Below are positions 13,111 through 25,388 of a DNA stretch of 64,000 nucleotides, piece after piece; the first letter of the stretch is position 1; the number at the start of each line of letters is the position of its first letter. Location: NCBI GenBank assembly GCA_009599575.1, contig VWND01000024.1, positions 124,001 to 188,000 on the forward strand. The letters are read 5' to 3'. The position numbers and the translations under genes are program-made. A model generated the notes under the pieces. The model ran no database searches. It was given only the letters and a program-made list of their open reading frames with translations, and was not told where the DNA came from. The DNA is from Blumeriella jaapii. Its lineage: Eukaryota > Ascomycota > Leotiomycetes > Helotiales > Drepanopezizaceae.

Positions 13111-13129
13111 TCTCGTCGTGTCGACGAGA
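13111..13129. promoter_or_regulatory. Inverted repeat (8-base arms, 3-base spacer) next to the 14-base palindrome
   Basis: TCTCGTCG at 13111-13118 is exactly complementary to CGACGAGA at 13122-13129. It starts two bases after the preceding palindrome, giving 35 bases of clustered dyad symmetry. It could be an operator or a hairpin in a long 5' leader. Confidence 0.3.
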
Positions 13130-13810
13130 GGAAATGTCAGGGACGTCGCCCAATATAGAACGTGGAAAACAGGCAGCATAGTAAAGCCATGGGCAGTGGG
13201 GAGGTTGACTTTCATTTGATCAACATGTCATGTATCGAGGTAGCTCATTCTGCTGTACACCGCACTTGCATCCAGGGTCCCGAGATGGAGCGGCCCACGT
13301 AGCATCAAGTCCATGAGACCTTGTACAGAGTACATGCAGACCCGAATCAAGACCCTTGTCCTTCACAGCTTTAACCCAGCTTTGGCTTCCATAAGCGAAC
13401 AACCATGTACTCTTACCGACTACAACAGACTGTTGATACGGGATTCATTATTACGGCCTGACACCTCTTAGTGGTCGGTCCTCTCCTTCTGCCAGTTCAA
13501 CTTATCGATCCCGTTTCTTCTCAATGCCACTTTCTACTCCGAGATTCATCTTTCTTGACCGCGCAATCCATTCGGGTGAATGCTAATACAGCGCGTGCAA
13601 TACTTTCGTTTCCTGTCTGTCAAGAGTTTCGGTGCGACGTCGTTCTTTCCAGCAGTCAATCATCCCTCGCTGGTCAGCAACAATCTTCTTAAGATACAGA
13701 GTTTCCACCTTTGGCTATTGCTCATTAAGCCTTTAATCTTGAGATCTGCTGTACGTTTCATCATAAAAATCAAGCTTCCGCCAACATCAGATTTTCACAA
13801 TCACATCTTC

Positions 13811-15004
13811 ATGATGTATATGTCGTCAAAAGGTGATACATCGAAGCCGAAGTACTCGAAATTGAGAGCTTCTTGCGATACTTGCTTCTTGGCGAAAGTT
13901 AAATGCAGCAAGACTCGGCCGATCTGCTCCCGATGTTTGGCTTGCGGCGCAGATTGCAAGTACAGCCCATCATCTCGGGCTGGGAAACCAAAATCAGATG
14001 GAAGTCATAAGCGGCTGTCAATCAAGGAGCATACGATATTTCAAGACCCGAGATCCAGTCGTTACCCAACGCCGTCGATGAGCATTGATGTGAAACAAGC
14101 GAACTCTTACGAGGTGGAGACAGACTGGTCTTCAATGATGGGCACTCCGATCGAGTCGTTGCAAAAGGAAACCATATCCTCAACTCTACCTGTCATCGGG
14201 GACGAGACGGTATCAGAACGGGAGGTCAGCCAAGATCTTTACGACCCAGTTTTCTCCTGGACGAGTTCTCCACGGACAGACATGACTTCGCCATACATCG
14301 ACAGCAATCAGCAACAGCCCCCTCACCAACGCCCCAAGACTCTCATGGATCCCACGATGCAACATTCACTGGTTTCCTGGTACGAGCAGCCAGAATCTCA
14401 CTACTCAACCTCTGGCCCCGGCCTTTACGGCAGTCACAATGTCCATATGACCAATACGCAAAGATCGGCAACCTGTAATTGCTTCAACACCTGCCTCGCT
14501 GCCCTACAAGCTCTCCACAATTCGGACACAATCACCTCTACCTCACCCTTCGACGTCATACTGACCATCAATCAGCGGGCGGTCGAGACCTGCTCGACGA
14601 TGCTCAACTGCCCCATTTGCACTTCCAAGTCAGGCTCGAGCCTTCAAACCATGCTGCTTGGGACCATTCTCGGGCGCATCATCGCCATCTACCAGGACGC
14701 CTCCAAGAACTACTTCGCGCTCACGTCTCGCCACGGAGGCGGGCCAATCCAACAGCTGCCTCTGACGTTCGGGACTTACCGCGTTGCGAACGAGGATGTG
14801 AGGTGGTTGCAGATGGAGATCATTCTGCGGGACCTGAAGAAGTTGAAGGAGCTGTTCGCCAAGTTCCAAGAGACGAGCATGATGAGCGAGAGCGAGGAGG
14901 ATGCGGGAATGCACGGCGCCGTGAGCAACTACTTGTGCCAGAGCCTTGACTTGACATTTGAATCTTTGAGAAAACAACGTAGTTTTACTGGTGGACAGCT
15001 GTGA
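13811..15004 (+). CDS. AflR-family Zn2Cys6 transcription factor
   Basis: Predicted nuclear pathway-specific activator of 397 residues in a single exon. The first of three in-frame ATGs (13811, 13814, 13820) is used; the open frame extends upstream but the binuclear cluster lies close to this start. The zinc cluster is CX2CX6CX6CX2CX6C at Cys22-Cys49, preceded by KLRASCDTC, closely matching the LRASC opening typical of AflR-type proteins. A serine/proline-rich middle follows, then an AflR-type C-terminal domain from about residue 220 ([38 protein letters not shown]). AflR-type proteins bind TCGN5CGA and switch on polyketide clusters. Its place 1.8 kb downstream of the synthase points to a local regulator. 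Coding stops at 15002-15004. Confidence 0.88.
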   Translation: MMYMSSKGDTSKPKYSKLRASCDTCFLAKVKCSKTRPICSRCLACGADCKYSPSSRAGKPKSDGSHKRLSIKEHTIFQDPRSSRYPTPSMSIDVKQANSYEVETDWSSMMGTPIESLQKETISSTLPVIGDETVSEREVSQDLYDPVFSWTSSPRTDMTSPYIDSNQQQPPHQRPKTLMDPTMQHSLVSWYEQPESHYSTSGPGLYGSHNVHMTNTQRSATCNCFNTCLAALQALHNSDTITSTSPFDVILTINQRAVETCSTMLNCPICTSKSGSSLQTMLLGTILGRIIAIYQDASKNYFALTSRHGGGPIQQLPLTFGTYRVANEDVRWLQMEIILRDLKKLKELFAKFQETSMMSESEEDAGMHGAVSNYLCQSLDLTFESLRKQRSFTGGQL

Positions 15005-15262
15005 GCAGATCCTGAAAAGCTCTACGGATGAAAGATGGGTGGTTTCTCGGTTCTGTGGTTGTTCTATGTTTCTGTATATCTCGTCGCGATTTCAGTCACT
15101 TGATGAATGTGTTTACAGGCCGAGATAGCATTTTTACCCATTTCTGTAACCATAAATCGAACCTCAAGTTTTTCAGACATTACATAAGGAAATAACAGGG
15201 GAGCCCCAGTAACAGCCCGACGCCCCATTTATCAGGACCCTGCGCCTCGGGAAGCCATGGAA

Positions 15263-15487
15263 TTATTTACACGAGAAAGAGCTGTCGCGTCCGGGGCCAC
15301 CGCCACGCATCGCAGCATCAGGTGTCTCGGTATCATTACCTTGGAAGTTGCTGTAAACTTCGTTTCCATTAGTGTACGGCGGTGTTGGAAGGGGTTTGGA
15401 TAGATAAAGAGAAACATTTGGGCTGCGCATCTGATGACGTCTGAACTGCGAACTGGCGGAGAAATTCCAAACGCTCGGTCGAGGCAT
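15263..15487 (-). CDS. Hypothetical short open frame
   Basis: A 74-codon frame starting with ATG and rich in Ser, Pro and Asn, with composition a little more protein-like than neighbouring chance frames. No domain, signal peptide or membrane segment is visible and I do not recognise it. It could be an exon of an unannotated - strand gene or a chance frame. Confidence 0.15.
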   Translation of the reverse strand: MPRPSVWNFSASSQFRRHQMRSPNVSLYLSKPLPTPPYTNGNEVYSNFQGNDTETPDAAMRGGGPGRDSSFSCK

Positions 15488-15585
15488 GATGTAGTCTGTG
15501 TAAGCTCTGATAGTAGTCTAGCCTAATTTCTGGAAGCTGCTTAGTTGATCAGTGATCCGCAAAGAGCGGGGTCTTTTCTAGGGCC

Positions 15586-15608
15586 GGGGGGGGGGGGGGG
15601 GGGGGGGG
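15586..15608 (+). repeat. G23 homopolymer
   Basis: An uninterrupted run of 23 G in intergenic DNA, one of several G or C runs of 16-27 bases in this window. Confidence 0.9.
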
Positions 15609-18600
15609 TGGTCGATTAACCCTTTATCAAAAAGTACGATATTCGATGAGTCAAGCCTATCTTGAGTACATAACTGATTTAGCCACGGTTAGAAGTTCTT
15701 GAGCTGTAAACAATTGTTGCGAGCATACCATATTGCTAGAAGCAATTTACAAGTGAAGCACTGACTGTATTTACATTGAGGCGTTAGTGGCTTCGCTAAG
15801 CGAGTTGATCCTTGAGACCGATTGGACCAGCACATTCAGCACCAGCCTTTGTAAGCAACCAAATCGGATCACCTTCTCCCCACTCCCTACATCGAATCTG
15901 GATGCCGCCATCAGCCACATTTGGATTCGGCCCGGACCCTGATTCGGGGTTTTGAAGCCGATGCCCTGATAAGGATAAGTTGAGTACATTCTTGTGTTGC
16001 ATACTCATGGCCAGAAATTGCTGCCACGAGATGTAAAGGAGACATCTCCCTCGTACGCACCATTCCTGTAGAGAATGGTGGGGACGGCTGAGAACCATTT
16101 GCGAGAAGGGATGTAGTTGTACGTACTGTGACTTGCACCATCGTATCATTTCTGTTTCTGACGCATCTCGTAATCCTTCGGCTCGCAACCCCAGGGTCAT
16201 GACGAGCGCTGCGAACCAGTAAGCCTGGTTTCTGACAGCGTATACCATCCGCCGCACTCCGTTCCTCCATTCTCCAATTCGTCCGCAAACAATCCCTTGC
16301 AGCCTTACGAACAGGCTGTCACCAAAGATGACTGATTTAGACGCGATAAGCAGCGAAAGAAGGAATGCCAGGTAATCGGGCGCAACCACTTCACCATCTG
16401 ATGGCGTTTTCTGTACTTGGCATGGATAATCTCGAAATTTAGTACACCCTAAGTCAACGCCAAATCAATAATTAAAGGTTGTGTGACTCTGGGAACACGC
16501 TGCTGGAACTTACTAATAAGCAACCCCATTTTGGCCTGTGTCAACCAGATTATACCAATACCCTTGTGTCGAAGACCGCAACTGGCATACATGGCCATGT
16601 ACTTGGCTGTACATCACTTTGGCCCTTCGGTTTGTCGCTATGTTTTTCTCGCTACCGCTGAAACGGAAGGATCGATCGAATTCTTCAAAACCAACCTTCT
16701 ATTAAGAACTCACTGAACGTTAGTAAAAGAAAAGAAAAGGTGTGCTGCCTCAATTCCCATTTGATATGCACCGTGCCTCATCCAGTTCGAGTTTATCGTG
16801 GTTCTGCCTTGAAATGCTTCCAGGAGCATGTGCAAATCTGGTCCCTTTTCGTGATTCTGCATGTCCTCAGATAAGTTGAATTTGCTACAGTTCACATCCT
16901 CGTTAGGATTTGGATCCGACGATTTGCAGTGGAAGGAGTCTGGCTATCAAACAGTTATCGTTATGCGGACTGGTTGTATCGTTCGCATTTGAGAGTGAGA
17001 GACTGGCTGACCTTGCTCACTCCGCTGCTATACGGCGCTCGTTGGAATTTTGCTCCAATTTCCGCTTTCTAGTAAACAATGATTTGTCTGAAATCTGACA
17101 TCATTCTCGAGCCAACAAACACTGCAGAAAACGATGCTATGAAATGCTACCCGTGAGATTCAAGTTTCGTTTCGTGATCTCAATGAATTCAGAGTCTCAA
17201 CCAGAAACAATTTTTCGGGGGTCACATTTAAAGGTCTTCAGCAATGCGTCCATAGCACCCGCTTGCTCTGCACATCCTCATAACCGGCTGGAGATCACAT
17301 GCCGGCTATCCCCAAAACAAGTCCGGCGATGTTATAAAGATCGACCTGTAGATAACTGATTCGAGCCTCGGCAAACCCTGCTTTCTACTTTCTAGAACTT
17401 CGGCTTTTTCTTTTCTAAGTTTGATCTACGCGGAAAATCCCCAGCTCCCCTCGATGCCGGTCTAGTATCCACAAACGTTGGTCGTTGATCTGGAGCACTT
17501 GTAAGTCATGTGACATGTCAGCATCCTCGTCGCAGCACAATCAGCCACTATACAGAGCTCACTTAGGGCACAGTCGAAGAATGTACTGGCCAGAAAGTTA
17601 TTTTTGAGCTTCTACATTCAGGCCAAAAACCTGAAGATGTATTTGACTTACGTGCAAAGCGTGATCTTGGGCATGACCCCCGCTAGCCAGTTTTCAATGT
17701 AACGCGGGCTCCGTTTCGAAGATTTATCAATGTATCTATGATTCCCACGTCTTGAAATCTTTGCTTTCCTGCACCCCAGTTCTAAAACTCAAAGGTCTCA
17801 AACAGTTGAGACAGATGGATAGTGTCGAACAAAACACTTTTTGTAACTACCACCATTTTTATACGCGAGTGAAACTTCATTTCACCAGCAAACAATCTAC
17901 CCCACCAGAGCGCTGGCCATAGAATATAATCTCTTATCAAGCCTCGTGCGTCTTTGCTCATTGTAAAACTTCGCAGAACTGACCTCTTTGGGATAGCTAG
18001 CCTGCCCTTTTCGTAAGCAGCTTCGTATCAGTGGTCAGAGAGCGAGCACTGGCGAGACTCAAGGATTGGGCCGAGGATCGATAACAGCTGCAGAAGCTCA
18101 TAAAACGAAGCCACAAAATGAGGGTGATCAGAGGTAACACAGACCAAGAAACCAGAGTTGCCGCTGAGAGATGCTTTGCTGAGCAGGCTACATCAGCTGA
18201 CTATAGCTAACTACTGGCGCTCAATCGTGGTTCCAGAACCAGAGCCTTCCGTCCACATGTATGGCTACCCCGAGTTTCCCACGCACAACTGTGCCACAGC
18301 ATATGTACCGGTTACACCGAACTGAAGCACGCGTCAATGACTTTGTTAACGTCGATCAAGTCACGATGAGTATTCGTGACATTGCAGAACCCGGGGAGCA
18401 TGCACAGGAGAGAGACAATGCCGGCAGCCTGCATTTGGGACTCGGGTACTTGGCTTTGGCTGCTGGAGTAGAGTGGAGTGGGCCCTACTTGCATCATCTC
18501 AGTGCAAACACTTGCTTTTTTGTCTTGATTCTTTGCGAGTTACCCAAGGACCAATCTATTCGTGCCGGAGAATATCGTTTTCTTGCATAATCGAGAGAAT

Positions 18601-19860
18601 CGAGTGAGTCGATCGTAGCATTCGTGACAGGTTGGCTTACTTCCAAAACAGAACGATGTTCTCGCTTACGCCTCGGCAATCGTCGACCCGTGAACCAAGA
18701 ACCACGAGGACTGTTTGCAGGACAATTCTCGGAGCGATACTCTTGCTTGACTAGAAATCCATAGATAGACACTGCTTAGCATTCCTGGATATCCATAAAT
18801 GCGCCATTAAAACACAAGTGATCCAGCTATACTCAAACGAAATCGTATGTGAAATAAAGTTTGATGGCAGAAATCAATAGACAGAAATCAACAGACAAAA
18901 AGAGGTCAAATCCTAAGATTTATGGCTTAGAGGGTCGGTAAAGACTAATTCACTGCGGTTTACAGAGGTTTAGCGCGGGGTGAAACCCGTACTGATGGTC
19001 TGTAAAGGAATCTTGCACCGCCCTTGAGCTCACCAAGTGGCCCAGCACGAGACATCTGAGCTCCCAAGAGAGATTCCAAATCTCGGCGCAGTATATGCCG
19101 GGACTTCATCTATTCCACTTCAGTCGTCCCCAGGATCAGACACTTGGGATTTGCGATTTCTCAAGGCCTGTCTAGCTTCTTCTGTGGCTGCTCTCGTGCA
19201 CATACCATTCTACATCGCCGCCGCCCCGTGCAGACCCTTCCATCACCGAGAGCTGCATGAAGCATTATCTTGTAGATTCATGTATTGGCCAATGGAAGAT
19301 CGACAGAAGGGAGAGCTGTGCAAGAGCACCTCTGGGACTGTCAGACCTTCGTCGAGCCCTGCGATCAGATCCCACTACTGTTCCTCACCCCTCTGCTACC
19401 CGTTAGACAGTGTAGCACCAAGTAGCAGCGGCGGAGGCGAGAGCTCGACACTACCTACCATGCTATGTATGCCTCAGACCAACAGTCAACACCAACAGGG
19501 TTTACGATTGGACCTGCTGCCAGATCTTTGGGTGCCGTTACTCGCTGTAGATCGTGGCGTTGAATCGACGTGGGCTGAGAATATACTGACTGTAATTTCA
19601 TCTTGCTGATGAGATGCTGTGATCCTGATACGCATCTTATACCATCTGCGGTTTACTTGTCCCAAAGCGTCCCTTCACTGGTTAGGCTACTGTGCTCCCA
19701 GTCGTCCATGATCAGGGACCTGTGAAGCGAGTCTAACTGTTTTATTAAAAGACCGTCAACAAAGAAAAGTTCAACAGCTCTGACGACCTCAGATTACCGC
19801 CCCAGCTTTGTTCGCCTGCTACGCATTACAGAACCACCGGGAATCAACAGCATCCCAGCA

Positions 19861-19871
19861 TCGAGCATCGA
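19861..19871. promoter_or_regulatory. TCGN5CGA match just upstream of the CMR1-type gene
   Basis: TCGAGCATCGA ends 51 bases before the start codon. It is part of a short direct repeat of the unit ATCGAGC (from about 19859), so it may reflect the repeat and not a regulator site. If used, it would let the AflR-like protein act on the CMR1-type gene. Confidence 0.25.
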
Positions 19872-19922
19872 GCATTGTAAACACTACTGAGAGGCAATTA
19901 GAAAGAAGTTGAAGTCGATATC

Positions 19923-22900
19923 ATGATCTTCTGTACTTACTGTGGCAAAAGCTTCACGAGGAAAGAACATCTCGAGAGGCATATACCTAGTCGTAAGGAT
20001 CCCAGGATGCTATTGTCAGGGAACTTACTCAATTCTGTGAACAACGTCACTGATAGACCATCTCTAGACACAAACGTGAAACCTCATCGATGCACTCTCT
20101 GTCAGCTTTCCTTCCCCAGAAGGTATGCATACCCAGGTTGCCACGACACCTTCGAATTGCTAATCATCACATCGTAGAGATCTCCTTCAACGGCATCATT
20201 TCACTTACCACGAAGCGAAAGACCCGATGGCGCCCGTGACCGGGTCAATACCGTCAGTAGCTGGACGAACTCCCATAGCATGTCTCAACTGCGCGAGTGC
20301 AAAGACTGGATGTGACAAGACGGTACCTTGTTCTCGATGTGCGGAAAAGAACCTGTCCTGTGAGGCAAGATTCGCTAGGCGTTCGGGGAAAGGCTCCCTG
20401 AGATCTCAAAGCCATTCCAACGCTTCAACACATCAACGACAGCACGGATCGCCCAAGATTGCGAACCGTCTGGCTCCGAAAGAAATCAAGCCCGAGAGCC
20501 CTCCTGCTCTTTCTCCTAGTCTACAGAATGCAACGATGCAAGAAAGCCCCCGGAACACTACTCCCGTCTTCGCGGAATCCAAGACGAGCTTCAACTTTGG
20601 AAACACCCCTTTCCATAGCTCGCCAAATGGAAGCGCCGGAGGTGGAATCGACACTTTCATGTTCATGAATGATGAAGACATGTTGGGTGGAGATGCCGAC
20701 TACCAGGAGCTTTTGATGTGGAGTCCGTATACCTCTGAGCTGGAAATGCTGCCCAAAATCATGACTGAAAAGACGGGAGCACCTTTCATAGATATCGTGG
20801 ATTCGTACTCCGGCTCTGATGCGATGATCCCGACTTCGCTCTATACACCTGACACGACGACTCAGACAGGATCGACCAGCATATCGTCGCATTCCAACTC
20901 CGACAAACCACTTGAACTAATGGATACCAACAAGATGGGCCTCGAGGATGAGATCATTCCAGAGTTCGACGTAGTCCTTGCTGCGGAATCAGCTTGGCCC
21001 TTGGCTCGGTGCAATCGTCCCATCTTCTCAGGCGCTTGTCCACGCACCGCTATTGTGCATCTGGAGAATCTGGAGCAGCACTCTCGGTACGAGAATACCT
21101 GGAACATGCTGGACAACATCATCGCGTCGTCAGAAATGGATTACAAGAACCAAATCTCCGTCGTTCCCTTCTCGTCGAGCACCCGAGATCGGATTCTCGC
21201 CATAACGCAAAGCTTTCTGCATACCGCTCTCGAAACCCATCGCGGAGGCATGAATGCGTCTTGGGACAGAGGCAGTCCTCGTTCGAATTTCAACTTCCTC
21301 GTTCTTCCGCCTTCGAAAGTCCTGGAGTACTTCCTCCAAAGCTACGTCCGCAGTCTGGTGCCTTATTACACGTTGATCAATGGCGGCCATCTCGATCCCA
21401 ACGAATTGATGTCGAACAACCAGGCTTCGACTCTTCTTCTGCTGTTGATGATCGCAAGTGGTGCCACCGCGGTTCAGACATCCGAGGCCAGGTGTTTAAC
21501 TGCGGGTTTGACAGAAACTTGCCGCATCTCTCTGTTTAACATCATCGAGAAGGATGTCGAGCTGTCTGCGGACGCCGTCGTTCTTCGATGTGCCTTGCTG
21601 TTTACCATCCTTGGAGCTTGGAGTGGTGACGCTTGGCACATGAATATCGCGATGGGTCAACGAGGAATGTACCTGTCGGTAAGTTGAACTGCATCCGTCT
21701 TCCTGGAAGCCGACTAAGAGAACGTAGATGCTGAAGCATGCCGGGATGCTTGAGCCTTCCATCCCCCTGGTCATCTCAGCAGATCCATCGAACATCGAAC
21801 TTCAATGGAGAGCGTGGCAGCAGGAAGAAAGCAAAAACAGGTGAACATCCTTTGCCGGCTGCTAGTCACCGATCTAGTTGTGACCCGAGATCCAGAGGCT
21901 GACTTGTCAACAGGCTTGTGTACAATTGGGTGATGGTTGACCAAGAGTTATCGCTATTCCACGACACCGCACCTATTCTCTCGATCACGGAGCTGCAGAC
22001 CCCGATGCCAGGAAAAGAGTGTCTTTGGTTGGCAAAAGACTCCTCCGAGTGGCTCGTCGCGATCCAGCAAACCACCGCCGCCAGCGACTGGATGTCCCCT
22101 GAGTCGCTCGAGATCCGGCTCCTGACGCCGTCGTTGTGCGATCTCTTCCATGACTTTCTGCAAGACAACATCCGCCGCCGTTGTGATGAACTGTCGCCGC
22201 TGCAGCTCAAGCTTTTGCTGCATCCTCTCCAGTCACTGCTCTGCCATTTGCGACAAGTCCTGTCCTGCTTTTCGGACGTCTTCGGCTCGAGAAGAGGCAC
22301 GAGAACAGTGACGAAAGCGAGTACGATGCTGAGACTCGAAGAAGTACAATCGTTGCTCCAGAAATGGTACGAGTTGTGCGCCGTTCATGCCAAAGCTGAT
22401 CCAAGCTGTCCCGTCACCCGAGCGAATCTTGTGCTCTACCACCTCATCAGCCTCAACGCCATCACCTCGTTCCCGGAAGTCGAACGCCTTGCTCGCAAAG
22501 AGGGGTTCGATGGATCCAGCCAGCAGCTTGCCAGCCGGTACAAGAAGTGCATTCATCAGCCCGAAGAGGTTCTGATCCACTGTGGCCAAGTGATTCGCCT
22601 AGTGTCATCGATGCCGAGAGAGGGACGGCCGCACTGGTGGTCAACAGCTATCTATCGCGTGGCTCTGATACTGTGGGTTGAGAGCTTATCAAGGGTCGAC
22701 CACGGGAACCAGCGGATCGAGAACGGGCCCATGTTTGCCATTGACACTGTGATGCCTGATGACCAATCGGTGATCTCCTATCTTTGGAATGGCGAGGGGG
22801 TGCCCGTGTTGTCTAACGGAGAAAGGCATGTAGAGTTGTGTCCCGGTAAGGTGCTAACGCATTGTGGTTTGCTGTTGGAGCAAGGTGTAGCGCTAAGAGT

Positions 22901-22967
22901 AAGTGATGGGATCAAGAGGAAGCTCCAGGCTTTGTCTAGAAGTTGGGGCTCCGAGTTAGGACCATAG
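19923..22967 (+). CDS. CMR1: CMR1-type melanin transcription factor (two C2H2 fingers plus Zn2Cys6 cluster)
   Basis: Predicted nuclear regulator of 930 residues. Exons 19923-19992, 20068-20122, 20178-21678, 21728-21840 and 21914-22967 sum to 2,793 bases. Finger 1 is C4-C7-H20-H24 and finger 2 is C32-C35-H48-H53; the first intron interrupts finger 1 exactly before its last His. A Zn2Cys6 cluster follows at Cys77-Cys103 (CX2CX6CX5CX2CX6C), preceded by the GRTPIAC segment typical of Cmr1/Bmr1/Amr1/Pig1 proteins. The middle region (about residues 385-560) resembles a fungal-specific transcription factor domain. This three-finger layout is known from regulators of DHN-melanin genes in Colletotrichum, Bipolaris and Alternaria, where the gene is commonly linked to the melanin polyketide synthase. 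Here it lies 7.9 kb downstream of the synthase. Symbol assigned by architecture and context, not by alignment. Confidence 0.9.
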
Positions 22968-25388
22968 GATCAACCATAGCAATATTTTTGAGAATTTTCT
23001 TGCCAATGCGGAACCGAAGATCACTTACAAGGACTCAGTCGATTTAGCGAGGTGTTTGCGTCCAGAGTGTTGATATATGGGCGGGCAAGCGTTGATTTCG
23101 TCCCTATCTGGAGTACAGCTTTAACGATACATGATTGTAGGCAATGGGACTGGACTTTGAACATAAGATCTTGTGTACATACACTTTGGAGGTTGACGTG
23201 GTGCTTTTAACTTTGGCTTTTTTCGACGACAGGCTTGACAAAAAGACGCTAGTGTAAGAAGTGACTTGGCTCCCTACTTGGGCATCGATGTTTTGTCTGT
23301 CTAGCATAACCCGCTTCCAGAACTTCAGTGGTCAAAGGCAACTCAAGTCTTCACACCTAGCCTGTTGGCTTCGTTGAGAAATGGTTTTCAGGACTGAGCA
23401 CATGTATGCGAGTCGTGCATTTCAAAGATGGATTAAAAGGTTCTCGATTATAACACCCGCCCTAACAAGACAGCGGAGTAGAAGTCTTATATAGAGGGAT
23501 ATGGCCGATCTTAGAGTAGGTGCGGGTGCGGGTAGTGGCATGTTTGAGCCAGGTGGTGGCGCTGACGATGGCTTGATATGAGGGGGCGGAAGCGGGGTTG
23601 ACGAAGCCCGATGGGAGATATAGGTGGTTCACTTTGAAGAGAGGTGGCACAGAGGGGTTCTCTGGGCGATTGTTGATGTCGATCTCGAGGGGGGATGTTG
23701 CGGTATTCAAAGAAAATGGCCCAGGCATAGGTGTCGACAGAGTAGAACGGCACTCCAGTATCACATTTCACTCAAGAGACTGACAAGGAGTTTAGTTGAG
23801 CGTATAGTGGTCTAATTTTGATGCTGAAAGTGTTTGTATGGCTCTAGAGTTTTAAGCCTCACAGTAGAGGAGAACCAGATAGCCACAGCTCGTTTACATG
23901 GCCCGGACAAACCTTCCGGGCGGACTCTGGCAAAACTGTACTTGATGAATGACACCACAGCAGAAGTGTGTACGGATACTTCCTATACTTCTACGTTTTT
24001 TCCTGTGTCCTATTGATTGTGTGCCCATGGTACAGGATGTTATGTCCATCGCCACTTCTCGACCTATCGTTACCTTTTTTTGCCTTTCACTCGGCGACAA
24101 GCAAGCACTACACGAGGCCCTTAGCATCTCTCATGCGGTGTTTATCAAAATCACCAGTCAGCGAGAGGATTGGTGAATGTTGTTACAGCTGTGGTGGAAT
24201 GACGCGTGGAAGGAGGGAGCGCCACCAAGCTGTGGGAGGACTAGTAACAGAGAACTACTCCAAACACTTTGTTACACGTTGGTTGCAATTCTGTCATCAT
24301 GAGCCTAGCTAAGCCTGGGAATCAAGGCTACTAGTAAGTAAGAAGGATTTCATGGCTCTGGACGGGGCGGAAAAATGGCGTTGTTATAGACACAAGGATT
24401 TACCAATCCTGATATTGGTTCACACTGTATATCAATTGTCCCAAATACCAATTCAGAATATCGTTTTTAACATTAGAATCAGCAAAACTCACTATCTTTG
24501 TAGATCAGAGTCAAGGTCGAAGCTCAGGTGTGCCACGATATTGTCAAGTGTCTAGTACAAGTACCTGATGTTTTGTCGTAAAGTACCTGTAGGTTATCGA
24601 ATTATTATGAATCTCTTCACATACAGGAATAATATCGAGAAACGAACACAGGGTAAGTTTCCATAAACTGTCAGGCCACACGTTCAATCTATCAACAGGC
24701 TCTAAGAAATCGCGAAATGAGAAGGTTTGAATTGGCGTAGTCCGTGATTAAGATCTGAGGCACGCTACTCGCATTGCTTTGAAAGCAATACTGGTTAATC
24801 TCAATTTCCAACCATGGGTGCGGGCTAGCTTCCTTGTATTGTAAGGACTGGAGTAATTCACCAAGATTTCGTGGTTTTTGTTCCAATAGATGGTAAATTA
24901 TACCCCCTAATGGCTAATGAACTACATTTTGAAATGATTTTGGGAAAATACAAAGGGCTTGAAGGAAGAAGATCATGTAAACACTTTTCACAGGATCCAC
25001 TATAGAGAAGAGTTCCTGTATCTGTACGTATTCAAAAATGCATTAACTGAGCATCTGATTTTTACCGAAATCCAATCTCAATTAAAAAGATTTGTGTTGG
25101 CGTAAAAAGTGACTCGGCCACATCTAAAACTGGTAAAATGTAAAACGGGCAAATGCAATCTTTTCTACACCATCCAATGCTAGCCAGCTCCTTACCTGGT
25201 AATAGCAGCTCGACGCTTCGCCGTCCTCGTCAAAATCAAAACATAGCCCGCTACCACGTGACCGTCAACGACCCCTCATGCCATCGCCACACTTCCTCGC
25301 CGTTTCTACTTCTTCACCCAGCCATTCAACCCGTTCACCATCCAACCCGTTCTACACCAACCTATCCTCTCCATCCGTACGAACCAAA
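22968..25388. other. Intergenic region ending the pigment locus
   Basis: No recognisable gene. A - strand frame at 23462-23764 has a coding-like Pro/Asn composition but no ATG-supported full gene or known motif. The interval 24.3-25.1 kb is somewhat AT-rich and featureless. No naphthol reductase or scytalone dehydratase sequence was seen. Confidence 0.45.
23462..23764 (-). pseudogene. Possible gene remnant or orphan exon
   Basis: A - strand frame of about 100 codons reading MPGPFSLN and LFKVNHLYLPSGF among other stretches. A second - strand frame overlaps it (YSVDTYAWAIFFEYRN), so a frameshifted remnant is possible. I cannot assign a family. Low confidence. Confidence 0.15.

Larger units (their letters stand above)
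11994..13810. other. Intergenic region between polyketide synthase and AflR-like gene
   Basis: No coding region recognised. The first about 150 bases are T-rich and probably hold the synthase 3' end. The only structured elements seen are the two adjacent palindromes at 13095-13108 and 13111-13129. Confidence 0.5.
15005..19922. other. Long intergenic region between the two regulators
   Basis: Nearly 5 kb without a recognisable gene. Open frames exist on the - strand at 15263-15487 (74 codons, proline/serine-rich, ATG start) and 15796-16389 (197 codons) and on the + strand at 18261-18590 and 19037-19609, but none shows a family motif and several lack a proper ATG. A 23-base G run lies at 15586-15608. 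The interval before 19922 should hold the promoter of the CMR1-type gene. Confidence 0.45.

Noticed and set aside
19037..19609. 190-codon frame between the two regulators
   Set aside because: It begins with GTG and not ATG, and has no recognisable domain.
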